From Caprimulgus europaeus (Eukaryota; Chordata; Aves; Caprimulgiformes; Caprimulgidae), in NCBI GenBank assembly GCA_907165065.1, contig OU015530.1:47725465-47789464 (forward strand): a DNA stretch of 64,000 nucleotides, read 5' to 3'. Below the pieces are notes generated by a model, which was not told the DNA's origin, made no database searches, and saw only the letters and a program-made list of their open reading frames with translations. Below are positions 48,733 to 62,238 of the stretch, in pieces (within the stretch, counting starts at the first letter, position 1; the number at the start of each line of letters is the position of its first letter). The translations under genes were made by a program, and so were the position numbers.

Positions 48733-51121
48733 GAGACACATCATACATGGGCTGACATGGTCATCTTTAAGGTCGAACCTTAATATTTAGTAATTACTGA
48801 TTTAAAATGCAAACTAGTGTGATTTTAAAGTGGCTGTAATTATGTGTGTTCATGATTTATTGTCATATTAGAATCTCATTATTATAGTAACACCAAGTAC
48901 ATTAGATTCCAATAAGTTTTCTCTGTTCCCAGTTCTGGTGACCAACTGGTTGTTCCCTGTGCAGTTCAGGGCATGCCTGAGAAAAGGTACCTTTTGTTCT
49001 GCTTTGGAGGGGAGTGAGCAGAAAACGTTAGTCTGATGAGATGGGATTGAACTGTTGCATAAATCCCCAAATAATAGTGAATTCCACCCCTTTGTTAAAA
49101 AAAAAAAAACATCTCATTAGTTCTCTGCTGGCATTTCCCACAGGTTATCAGCTTTAGAGCACTGCTTTGAAGTGTCATATAGCAGGTTTTAAAATAGGAA
49201 GAAATTATCTTGGAACTTTTGAAGAATATTGACATTTTTCCTTTAACAAATTAGAGGCTGAAGGAAGACAATTGAAAAAAAAAGTCTTATCTCACCTCCC
49301 TGATCCATCAAAATGCTGTCCTTTAGGCAAGATCTTTCAGGGATATACTGTCTCCTGACTGTCATCACTTACACCATAGAGAAGCACCTATGAAAAGCTG
49401 AAAAACGCAATGTTATTCCACCAGTCTGCAGACTACTGTAAGTATTAATATGGCCATGTATAGATTCCTAAATAAATTACAGTGATACTGAAAAAATGAC
49501 AGTAGCATCTGATAATGACTTACATTTCTGAGACCTCAATGTCAAAGTGTTCTTGTTTAGACAGATGACTTTCATAAAACTGTTATAGACATAGAAAATA
49601 TAGTAGCTGTGACTCTTGTTTTACTTCTGTCTAATAAGACTGAGCTTTGAAAAAGTCCTTGCATGATTATTTTGATTTAAAGGAAAGAGAGGTCATATTT
49701 TTCCTGTATAGAACTGTGTCTATAGAGGGACATATTATGTAACGCTAGCTGCATTTAAGGACTAAGACAGTCTTAAGATAGTATTGATTTAATCTGTTGA
49801 GTAGGTTTTCTGTTGCAGTCTTTTATTAATTGGTGTGGTCACTACAGCACTGAATGTTCTCCTCATTCCTGAAAATTATTTTGGCATAATGGGTTCACTC
49901 TGACATCAGCCTACCTTTTTATAGCCACTGTGAGTCCTGGGTAGCAGAGTCTGAAAGGCAAGATACCCAGCTCACAAACATGTATTGCTGTATTGGAGGA
50001 ACACAAGCACTAAAGTGTATAGCTGTATGACAATAAATCACCCAAGCTTCTTTTGAGCTACATCTTTTAGCATCAGTCCAGCTGCTAAAAAACACACCCT
50101 GGAACACCCATCTCAGAGATGCTGCTGCAGTCGGTGGCCACAACCAGGGGGAAAGCACAGTATAGACTTGAGTGAACTCAGTAATTTCCGAAATAACACT
50201 GTAACCAGAGCTCCAAGGTTACTGTCTCCAAGATTGTTTTCCACATAACAAAGTGGGACAAGTCATCTTTTGGCTGACTAAAACCCATTCAAGAATCTCT
50301 CCTATTCATTCCTATTGTGCTTGGCATTTCTCTTCTGTTTCCCACCAGAAGATATAATGGAGACTGTCTAGAGGAGTAATATAAATAAAATTTTACCTGT
50401 GGTTGGAGGCCTAGCACCAGTTTGTAAGGTGCAAGAAAAGTGTAATTCACTTACTATCAGGCCTTTGTTCTATTTATTCTCTTTGCTTTCCTGCTCAGTT
50501 AACTTTTAACAAGAGTGAACTCTTTTTGAACAAGTCCCTTGTTCATTCATTTTAGTACTTTCATTTTTCTCCTGATGCCTGCTGTGGATAGGTAGCCTAC
50601 AGATATTCATTAATGAAGCATGTGAAAATGAACCAAGTGGACAAACTAAGCTATTAATTAATTTTCATGTTTTTTGGTTATCAGGGTTGTGCAAAATAAT
50701 GTGGACAGATTAAGAACACATTTTAGCCTTCTCCCAAATGCTGACTGAATGAAACTGGAAGTCAAAGTATTTAGCAGCTTCTGTAGCATCCACCACTCAC
50801 ATCTGTGTGCTGTGGGTCAACAACAACACAAGAATCGATGGCTTTTGGCTCACCAAGCACAAGCCACAACCACTAATCCAAATGGGGAATACTCACTTGC
50901 AAGAAGGAATGTCTGTAACCTCAGATATGCAACTATTAGCAAGCAGCTTTTCATAATAACATTTGAACATATCTTTCAAGGTACAGAGTACAGCAGAAAA
51001 CTCCAGAAATACTCCTCTGTAGGTTAAAAGGGGACATATACATTAGAAATATTGGTCTTGTAAATTAAAAGATACTCAGAAATTTGTGAATACTATTTTT
51101 ATTGTAAAAACCTAAGAGTGG

Positions 51122-51168
51122 CCCTGCGGCTTGCAGCAGAGTTATGGAACCCTGCGACTTGCAGCAGA
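51122..51168 (+). repeat. Pair of 19-bp direct repeats
   Basis: CCCTGCGGCTTGCAGCAGA (51122-51140) and CCCTGCGACTTGCAGCAGA (51150-51168) match at 18 of 19 positions with starts 28 bp apart. This looks like a small tandem duplication in a locally GC-rich patch. Confidence 0.75.
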
Positions 51169-53794
51169 CATACACGAAGCTCTGCCCTGTGTCTCTGACA
51201 GTGGCCAGTTGTGGACATGAGGGCAGAGCATATGCTGCTCTGAATAGTCTCTTGCCACCCACTGTCCAGCAGCTGAAGCATTTCCTGAGCTAGATACAGC
51301 GTTTTGCACCACTGCAGGAATAATGGGAAGAAAAGGTTTTGCATGAATGACTTGATTAGTGTATAGAAATTGTCCGGCTTAAGACTACATGGTATGTTTG
51401 CATAAAACCAGAGAGGCCCTGGATTTCAGAACTTTCCTGAGTGTACTGTATATGAGCTATTCTTTCTAGAGCTACCTTGGTGCAGTTCTCCCAGGTTTCA
51501 ACTGATTTATGGGTCCATTTCTGTAAGTGCTAAATGCCCTCCACTCGTAGTTAACTAAGTTCAAGTCAAAGTCACTCACCACCAGCAGAATTTAGCTGCT
51601 AACCCCAGTGCCTGTGATCACTGGTTTTCTTATTCACTGGATGTTTCACTCTTTTACCTGCATTCCAGTTTCAGAAAACTCTCCTTGTATTGCTTCTCCT
51701 ACCCGACCTCCAGAATGACACAAAGTGTCTCAACATCTCATTTCTCTGCATTGTACACTACTTTTAGAGTACTGATCAGACCTGCATATCATCCCCTGCC
51801 TAGAAAGCTGTCCCTGTTTAAAAATCTGTTTGGTTACTGTTTTCAGCCTCTTGAGTGTAGGTAATATTCCATTTTTAGTTGGTAACTACTAGTGTATTTT
51901 ATTTTCTTTGAACAAATGCTTCAGTATGTGTCCCTGTTCCCCTCCTACTGTAGGTTATTATTTAATGAGCTTTAATAAGCTTAGATGCTGAGATAGATTC
52001 TAATTCCTACATTTAATATAATGTGTTGCCATGGAGATAAGTTTTTCTCTATCCAACAAGTGACAAATAAGCCAAAGAAGGCAAGCCAAAATAGTTCAAA
52101 GATTGGAAATGTGACATTAAAAAAATCTTTTTGCCACTGAACTAAATTATTTATTTTGCCTCTCTTTTTGCTGTTCTATTTTATCTCTTCTCTCTGAAAC
52201 CAACTTTAATATCCCCACTCCTGCTAACAGGACTGGCAGGCATGTCCCTTTGGAGCCCATCCCTGTTCTGTTCCATGAACTGGACTACATGTTACTTGGT
52301 GATGGAACTGGCATTTATCTCCCTTGTCTTGCTCTCTGCTCCCTCATCAGCAAATTAAAGGCTTTTCTTCATCACAGATCCTTCACTTGGGTTTTTCATG
52401 ATCCTGCAGTTAGCAGGTTGCAGTGCAGCACTGCAGGAATTGTATTGGTTGGGATAACTCACAAGCACGTCTCCTTCTGGGGTTTGCAGTCTCTATTTTA
52501 GCTTGTCCTTGGTACCTCTCCAAAGCTCTTAGCCATTGTGGGGGTAATTCCACTGGATTAGAAATTTAGTATTTTGTTCTTGGGGTTTGCTAGTTCAATT
52601 GCTTAGACATACTGAATAATACATTTAAAATAGCTACCTGTCAGAGTAGAGCTAGACAACTGCCACCCTATATGTGTTCAGACACAGGCTGAAGCACGGA
52701 GTCAAAATTGTTCTCTTTTGCTTTATTAAAGCCCTTGGGAGCACTACCATTGACTTAACCCCTAACACAGCAAACGAGAGCTGTACACTCAGAAAGCACA
52801 AGACAAGGTAGTCTTCCAGCAGTGGAAATGGTGTGAATAGTGGGAGTAATGCATGGAGTTTCCCCAGAGAAAGAAGAGAGCAACTGTGTTGACCCTGAAT
52901 GTTTTCAGTTGACCCCTGAGCCCCATACTAAAAGATAAGTTTTCTGAGGTTATCATTCATTTTCTCTTTGCCTTACTGCACTACTCATTACCCCGGCTTG
53001 TGTCTTCCATGTTTGGTGTATTCACATCAGCGCAATTTCTTTGTTTCCAAAAAGGACTGACTGAATTTCGTATCTGTGATGTAAATACCAACAGTCTCAA
53101 GAAAAATTCTGGCTAACAGGAATGCACCTGGTAGAGTTTTCAGAGCAAAGTACAATATACCACTAGTTCAGGAAACCCGAAATGCCCTCCTGCCCTGCTA
53201 GGAAAGCTCGCTGCTCTATTGCATATTCATTTATGGAAGACATATGTCTTTAAATCTGGATGACAAACAGGTTTGGGTTGCAGTAAAGTGGTGCTCCTCT
53301 AACTCTACAAGGCGTATTTTTCAAATTCTTTAGAAATGTTGTGCTAACAGCATTTAAATTTATAGAAGAATTACAAACAGATTTTTTTTTTTGTTTTCAC
53401 CTAAATATTGAGTTCTCTCCATTCATATTCTTTTAATCGGCAGAATAATTTGTCACATACTCCAGAAAATTTTACTTTTTTTCCCTACCTTGATAATCTA
53501 AGCAATATAGGAAAGTCGTATCTGAATTGGTTACTCCATTATTCTGCCATCCAACCAAAACTACTCTAATTTAACCACATAATTTTGTTAAATGATTAAG
53601 AACTCCTTTGAATTTTTTCCTAATTTTTTTTTTAAAATGAAATGTATCACAGTGAATCCAAATTCAAAGTAGGAAAAATGCTGCTTCAGTAGTCAATTAA
53701 GTGATAGAGAGTTCTCGCTTTAGCGTTCTTCTGTCTACACCAGAAAATTATTATTTTAGGGTATACATTATAACATAATAAAATTTACAAAATA

Positions 53795-54510
53795 GCAGTT
53801 GAAACAAACCTAATGAGGTCTCCAGTCCAACCTCCTAGTCAAAACAAAGATGTGGCCAACAATGGATTAGGTCAGCATGGATATGTCTAGCCAAGGATGG
53901 CACTTCCACAGCCTTGTTCTGTCATACTGTCCTATCGAGGAGAATTTGCCTCTGTCACCTTTCCCCTTCAGGTACTCACAGACTGCTACTAGATTACCCC
54001 TTAGCCTTCCCTTCCCCTTAACAAGCAACCTCAGATGTCTAGTGTCCCATTCTCTAGGCCCTGGACCGTCTGTGTAGCCTTTTGCTGGACTCTCTCCAGT
54101 TTCTCAGGATAACTCCTAAAGAAGTGTACAGAAACCTGAGCACAATATTCCATTTTCAGCTTCATCACTGCCTGTTTGCAATGAGCACACACTGTTGGCT
54201 CACGTTCAACTCAGTGTCCATCACTACCCCAGGTCCTCTCCAGTAGGGCTGTTATTCAGCCAGTCACTTCCCAGTGGGTAGTCCTGCCTGGTGCAGAACA
54301 GTTCACTTACTGAAGCCCAGGAGATTCTCCAGGTTTTCGAAAGTCTGGTTTCTCCAATCTTTACCTGCTGGATGACAAGCCAGTCACCCTAATTTGGGAT
54401 CATTTGCAAGGATGTAATTCTGTCTCATTGTCTGGGTTGTAGAGGAATATATCACACAATATAAGCCCCACATCAGTCCCTGGGAAATTTTTGACTAAGA
54501 AGTTGCTGTC
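53795..54510 (-). mobile_element. Old, strongly decayed CR1 LINE
   Basis: Several words in the expected minus-strand order match CR1 ORF2 and 3' UTR. GTCCAACCTCC near 53830 is the complement of the 3'-UTR GGAGGTTGGAC. TTTTGCTGGACTCTCTCCAG near 54080 covers the VQRRA region. CCCCAGGTCCTCTCCAGTAG near 54228 covers the region before the LGVLVD motif. TTGGGATCATTTGCAAG near 54395 covers the complement of the FADD codons. CCCCACATCAGTCCCTGGGA near 54465 covers PQGSVLGP. The copy has many substitutions and indels, no open frame, and the tail is eroded. The outer limits are approximate. Confidence 0.75.
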
Positions 54511-57500
54511 ATGCAGTCCCCATGATGTAGCACATAGCTTGATCTTACTTTGCAGGAAAAGTATTGAGGAAAACATATAAATGACGTATTCCTAATAACC
54601 TCTTACATTAGGGCAGAATCAATAACTCTTCTGAATTTGGAAATTATTTTTCTCCTTATTTGCATGAGTAGATAATCTGTTCTTTCACAGTGTAACAATA
54701 GTAATCAATATTATTAGAAAGGTTTCAGTTTTTGTATTGAGAAGTCATAACTTTGAGAGAACAGAATTGATTTTTTTAGAGCCTTGATAGATAATAAGTA
54801 TTTTAATTTTTTTTTCTCAAGTAAAGAAATTCTTTTTCTGTCCATCTAGGTACTGAAAATCGTCTATGAAACATTAGTAGTGTTTAAGAAGCATTGTGCA
54901 TTTGTCAAGAGCTTTACTGCTAGTAAAGTACAGGTGCTTTTACTTCAAATCTGAGCACAGTGTATATTTTAGTATTCACCCTGTGCTAAGAAAATGATCT
55001 GGCAACTATTTATCTGCACAACTTCATAGAATTCAAACTCCAGTGCATATTCAGTGAAAATTCAGTATATCTATTCTGAAGTATCATAATTCAGAAAGGG
55101 ACATCTACAGACCAGACTGGAGCAAATGCATGTCTGAATGAAGCCAGTAAGTACACTACGCACTTTCCCTTGTCCTTATGGTCAGCAGAGTTCAGCCATG
55201 GCAAGATTCAAGATATTTTTTTGTTTGTTTTTGATAAAGAAAGGGAGAACTTACATAGTCAAAGTCTATTGGAAAAATGTCCCATATGTGGAAAAATTAC
55301 TCACAGCAAAAAAATTAGGCAAACTTTTCTCCTCAGAAATGCAGGTAGAGTTCAGTTTCACTTCAGGGCATGGATATGCAGACCCAGACTTACTCAGACA
55401 AGAAGTGGCTGTTTGGTCAGGTTCCAACATCAGTTGCAGAACTCGGACTTTCTTGCTGCCTCTGAGGTTATCATTTTGCCAGTAATATCCCTCCTGCTAT
55501 TGCATCTCCCTCAGTTAATGAGTTCAAATGAAGCTGCTTGACCTTCTCCAGATTTCTTTCTCTTCCTGCCTCTCATTCTCTCTCTCACATGCTCATGCTC
55601 ATCACTTTCGTGGAGCAGGCTTGCTCATGACATTTTACCAGGAGCAAAGAGGGCAACAGTCACCTTTGACTAAAATATTTTTTAGATTGGAACCTAATGT
55701 GAAGTGTTGACTGCTTGCATGTCAGCTGAATGTGTTTTCCTAAGGGTTTTGGAGGGTGAGAATGCTAACCTGAAGGGCCTATACAATCAGGTAACATTTC
55801 GTCTTTTGTTTCTTACTGTTTGCTGATAACAGCAAAGGGATAGACTGACTTGGTGCTTTAACCAATACTGTAGCCATGAGACAGTTTTACTTCTAGTTTA
55901 TTAAATCTTCTGACAGGTTGCTTATGTGGACAGAGTCTCTTGGAGAGTGAGCAGGTGGACTTATCCATCATTGTTTAAAGTTGGCTCAAGTCCTTTTGCA
56001 GAACCGTTGCCATGTTGTTATCCTGGGCAACTTGGTAGCTCGAGGGCTGGACAGTCAGTCCATGTGTTTTCTCCCAGGATTCACTTTCAGGCTCTTTGCT
56101 GCTTTATATCCACCTGCTTCCTTTCGAAAATGTGGTTAGGCTGTAGGACTAAAGCCGACACAGCTCTGTCAGTGATGAATAACCACTGTGCATGTCACTC
56201 TCCCCGATCATGCCATGAATGCTTTATGCTGCCCTTAGCAGATGTTCTTTGATGGAAAACTTGTAAACTAGTTCGGAAAAAAAATCTCATCAGAGAAGGT
56301 TTAGTAAACAGCTCTAGTCCCAGTCTCAGGATTCAATCCAAACGTGGACTCTTTGGCTTTTTAACAAACAACACTGGAAAGCCTGAAACAATTCCCTTCC
56401 ACTAAATTTGAGTGCTCTTCACTAAATATCAAAATATCAAGAGTGTCAAGTTACCCTTAAAAGGTAGTCTGTGTTTTGGGGCATCCTTTATGTACAGTTT
56501 CATCTAAGTCAACTATCTCAGCCAAATCAGCTGAAGTTGAACACTGTGGGAAGCTGGTCCGTGGGACTGGGGCTGTAGTCACCTGGGAAGGGCAGCACAC
56601 TCTCTTGGGCTGTAGTCACTGTCATCACAAATGTTTGTCCTCCGGCTGTCCAAAGTAAGGCTGAGGTGTCAAGTGAGCTGCCAAAGGCTTTGATTTGGGT
56701 CCTTGGCTTTGTTTCATGTAGTTCTCTGTCAGTGGCACTATTTTAGATTTTCAGAATTATTTTAGAAATTATTGGCAAGACCAATCAACACTAGAAGAAA
56801 AGAGCACCATTATTTTGATATACATTCTGCCCCATGCCTCTACATCCTTCATGCTCTCATAAACCACTTAATCTGATACCACATCTTTGTCCAATGCCTG
56901 CTGAATAGTAGAACTTTCTGTAGTTTTGCAAACAGCAACAGATTATTACTTATCTTTCATCATATCTTTGAAACAGTTTCTTTCATAAGCATCAAAGCAA
57001 TATTTCCATGCATTTGGATCAGAACAAAAGACTTCTGAGGCACTTTTCCTTCCATTTATGTAGATTTACTTTAATATCTGGAGAGCAACCCTTATTTACA
57101 GAGGACTAATCAAATGGATTAATCTTCTGCCTAATTTTGCTGCCTCTCTTTTGCCCAATAATGTTTTCTTGCTTTGTTCTGTTTAAAAACAATGATTGTA
57201 AGCATTTTTCTCTGCTGTCTCTGATACAGCACTTATAAAAAAGGTACTGTTTATATTTTCACACAGATATAATCTTCCTGATGAAATCTGACAGGGCAGT
57301 TGTTAATTCCTAGAATGGAAATGTTTCAAGAATTGTATATGTTTGGTAAATGTCTTAAAAGAAATTAGTGAATGTTAGGTCTGATAAAAGAAGCCATAAA
57401 CAGCTCTGGGAAATGAACTGTTATTTATCTACCAAACAACTGCAGACAGATACATCTCCATGCTGATCTGCAGGGATTACTGGTGGCAGTCTGCTCACCA

Positions 57501-60500
57501 CGTTTTTAGTAGTTTCTGTAATCAGACTGCCAGCTCATATTGCTTGTGGCACTACACTCTCCTTGCCATCAGTAACCATCCTTATTGTTATTTTCAGTTA
57601 TGATCTTAGTAACTAAAAGGTAACTAAGCTTGATGTCTCCCATGCTACTTTCACATCAGTGTGGTTCTGTTGACTTTCCTTTACAGTAGCGTGAAAGAAA
57701 AAAAAAATGATGTATTAAGGAAACATTTTACCCTCTAATCACACAAGGAGTAATAATATTTTTAGAGTGACGTAGGGAAAAGCAAAGGGACAAGTGTAGC
57801 CGAAAGTCAGACTTCGACATTCAGTAGAAAAATGAGGCTTGGGATGCATAAAATTTCTTTTTAGGCAAGTTCAAACTAATTTTATGAGCTGTTCATCCAA
57901 TTCAACTTTCTATTTCTATCTCATTTTCCTTACCAGCTAAAAACAAATATAGAAAACATCAGCAGACCTTGAAAAACACATTAAAATTGAGCACAAGTTT
58001 CCACCTTTCCTTCAGTATATCTCAGCTAAATTGAAACATCACTATATTTTTAAGATGACAGCTTTCAAGAAAATATTATTTCAAGTTTAATTTTTTTAAA
58101 AAGACTATGTTGTAGTTCAGTCTAAGAAATTTATATAATGATACACTCCACAATATGCTGTAAAAAACTATTAAAAGACACCTTCAAAGCCAAAATGCAG
58201 TATACCAAATTGTTTAAAGCTCTGCATGTGTGTTGCTTTGTCTTTACAAGTCGTTAATTGTAAAGTTATACAACACAAAGAATCTACAGGCAAAGGCACT
58301 CATAATGACATTAGGTTGGAATGTATACTATTGCATTTGTGAGCACTCGTTTCCTTTTTTATTAGCACTTTGTGGATATGAACTGGCATTTCCATCCCTG
58401 GGAGCAGAGTTTCATATTAATTCCTTAGACCACAACAATAGCTAGGCAGCTCCAGTGGCTGTTCAGTGCCCATACCATCAGATATGACACGGGTTTTTTG
58501 TATGGGAGGATCTGAGTGAGGAAGTAGATGCTATTAATCGGTCCCAAAATTCAGGAATGTGGGTAGCTGGCAGTTTGAGTAGGCTCTCAGGCTTTAGAAG
58601 GCTCTTCAAAATGCACATCTGTGCACTGACCCTCCACAGGAGTGTTTTGTTGCTGTATGAGACATACCCATACATCTGTAACTTCATCCCCTGGAAGAAC
58701 AGGCAAAGAAATGGCCTCTCTTAACCAAACAGGCAAACAGAAAGTCCATCAGAGAGGGGAGTGTGCAGGAGCTGTTTGAAGTCATTAGGCATAGTTGGTG
58801 GAGCTGGCTCAAAGCAACTCCGCTCTGGTGTTGCTATCAAGACACAGGGTTTGTTTCTCTGAGACTTGTTGATAAGCTTCAGTGATGGGAGTCAGTGTGT
58901 GTTTTGAAGGAGAGGCACAAAGACACATACTCTGAATTTCATGTGTCAATATCCTGCCTTAAAACATGGATTTGTTACAGGAAAAATAGGCACTAGCCCT
59001 TGTGCCCTGAGAAGGGAGGGCTGAAGTGTTTTGTTGAAAGCTGCAAGTTCTGGACTCTGCTGGACTTGATGTACTTTGCTTTTGTCCTGAATAGGATCGG
59101 GATTACACGTTTGGATTTGCCTCTCATGGATACCCAGCTGGTGCCACCAACTGGTACAGGTACATGAAACCCCATAGCGTTGCCTTGATTTACATTGTCC
59201 AGAGATTTAGTTCTGAATACAACCACCGTATTAAAATTAGGACAGATGATACCCGCTGAGCTTCATCACAGCTGTTGCTGTGCTGGTTAGATATGAAGAC
59301 AAACTTTACCTCCTTAAATGAGAAAAAACGTACCCTCCCCTGGGGCTGCCCAACTTCTCGTCAGGATCTGAAACTCTGCCGGTCCTTCCTGAAGCACAAG
59401 GCAGCCTGGTTTACGGGTTGTCAACACAAGATCCTTATCTTCATATCTTCTCTGTGCCTGTTTGTCCTGTCTGCAGACCATAGCAAAACCAGGTTTTCCA
59501 AAACTCACCTTGTGCAGTGCTTCCATTTTTTTCTGATTTTGGCATGAGAAGCCCTCTTTTTCGGAATCTCTCAAAAAGTGAAGAAGTGCTTAGGTTGTTT
59601 TTATTTCTTCAAAAAAAAGGCTGAAATCCAGCCCTTCTTCCTGTCTGAATGAGGGTTTTGGACATTAATCTAACTGAAAGTTGTTTACTAGTTACTGTAT
59701 TAACCACTTAGAAACATAAGTTTTGGCCATTAGTTCTTCCAGAGGTTGCTAGAATTCACTGCACAAGCATAAGCATAAGCCAGCACGATTTCATTCCATT
59801 TCCAGGAACTTTTTTATTAGCTCCCTCCAAAGCAATTCAGTGAAAACTGTGACACTCATAAAAGCTGAAAGGCAGAGAGCCAATAATTCAGGATGCAATG
59901 TGTTTCTTCTAAATTTTACTAAAATATGGTTTTGATGGTTATCATGACTGAAAACCACTATATGACTTATGGCATTTCAGTGATGTCTGTGAAATAGAAA
60001 GACCTAAGGCTTCAGATCACCCATCATGTGCAGATGTTTACTGCAAGGGTTCTCATTTCTATAAAATGGTTTGCCTGAGTGGTTTATAGTTGGAGTACCA
60101 GCATTCTCCATGCCATCCTGACTCAGAGCTAACTGGAGAAACTTAGCACTGTCAGGTCTAATGCGCTACACAAGTTCTAAGTTTATTTTAGCATTTGTAA
60201 AGTGTAAAGAGAAGTAAAATACTGACACACAGGTGATACAGATAGGTCCCTTGTCTTCCCAAAAATCTGCAATAGAGGAGATCACTGGAGATCACTTTGA
60301 CAGTTAAGTCTTGCACTTGGTTTAATCATGACAGAATTGTTTTCTGGACTCACTGTTGAGGTTAGGGATGGTTATGGACTAGAAAAAAAAAAGTTAAAGT
60401 TTCTTTTCTCCAATTAGAGTTCACCTCTAATGAGACTATTTTGTTACTGAGGAGTAAGGTGCTGTTAATGAGACATCACTGATGATCCACTAGAGACTTT

Positions 60501-61520
60501 GCTGTTCATATTGATGCTCATGTAAGGGCTTAGATGACTACACTGATAGGGCTAAGATAAGCAGGCAATATGAGAGTACACAGATAAGAAAATATATTTG
60601 CCTTGTTATTCTGCAATATTGTGTTTGTAATAAATTGTGCAGTGCTATTTAATTTGCAGTTTGTATGCATAAGATGAATAGATTCTGATTGTCTTTTGTA
60701 AATATCAGAGTACACAGACAGGGCCAGCCTTAGAGAAAAAAAATCAGGGGATTATCTGGGACCCTGCAGACCTATCCAGCCCATCCAGAACAGTTTCCTG
60801 ACCATCAGATTACTGCATGGTACCTGGCCATGTACCTGGCTTACCTGGCCATAGCTCTAGACAGGTTGAACTTTCCTCTAGAGGTACAAAGATGCCCAAA
60901 GAGACAGCACCTGCAGAGCTGAGGGGTAGCCCCCTCCCACTTGTCTGTTGATCTAAAGCAGAGACTAAGACTAGGCCTGTGCCCCTAGTTTGGGATGTGT
61001 CACACCAGCTATGACAGGCAGGAACATGGAGATGACTGTGATGGAGATGTGATGGAGAGATGAGGGTGAGGAAGCAGGGACCTGATTCATGGCTTGAGGA
61101 CTCAAAAGTACAGTCAAGAGCAACGTAGGATAGAGGTCAGCTGACAGCATGAAAGGGGAAGACAAATTTGTGTTTTTAGGATGCACCTAGATCCCAAATT
61201 TTGGTGGACTCCAAAATGTTTAAGGCCTACCCTGAATGTAGTTTTTAAATGTTAGCTTATTTTAATAAGGATACCTGTGATATTACAATTCAGTAATACT
61301 AGACGTTCATCTGGGGCTAAAGTTAAGAACACGTTAAATTTTCGTGCTGTCATTGCTTGAATCTTGAAGAAATATTTTTGCAAGGGGATTTTTATTTGCC
61401 TAAGTGACTCAAGATGACAAGTGGCTGAAGGTACTTCAATTTTGTTATTTCCTCTAATACCAACTAGCCAGCAGTTGCTCACTGTTTTAAATATTGTGTA
61501 TACTTAAGAAAAAATATTGC
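54511..61520. other. Unique non-coding stretch
   Basis: About 7 kb without recognisable gene or young transposon. Overlapping open frames at 55138-55541 (115 and 123 codons, same strand, different frames) lack any family signature. One contains a single CPICGK word but not the spacing of a C2H2 zinc finger. Confidence 0.5.
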
Positions 61521-61525
61521 TTCTT
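61521..61525. repeat. Target-site duplication TTCTT, first copy
   Basis: Immediately precedes the TG of the LTR at 61526 and is repeated exactly at 62234-62238. Confidence 0.82.
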
Positions 61526-62233
<708 letters not shown>

Positions 62234-62238
62234 TTCTT
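62234..62238. repeat. Target-site duplication TTCTT, second copy
   Basis: Exact repeat of 61521-61525 directly after the terminal CA of the LTR. Confidence 0.82.

Larger units (their letters stand above)
47374..53794. other. Unique non-coding stretch
   Basis: No gene or transposon recognised. Contains a perfect palindrome at 48712-48732, a poly(A) run near 49.1 kb, and a pair of 19-bp direct repeats at 51122-51168. Open frames do not exceed 108 codons and resemble nothing known to me. Confidence 0.55.

Noticed and set aside
55138-55541. Two overlapping frames, one with a CPICGK word suggesting a zinc finger
   Set aside because: The cysteine pair is not followed by histidines at C2H2 spacing, and two frames overlapping on one strand point to chance openness.
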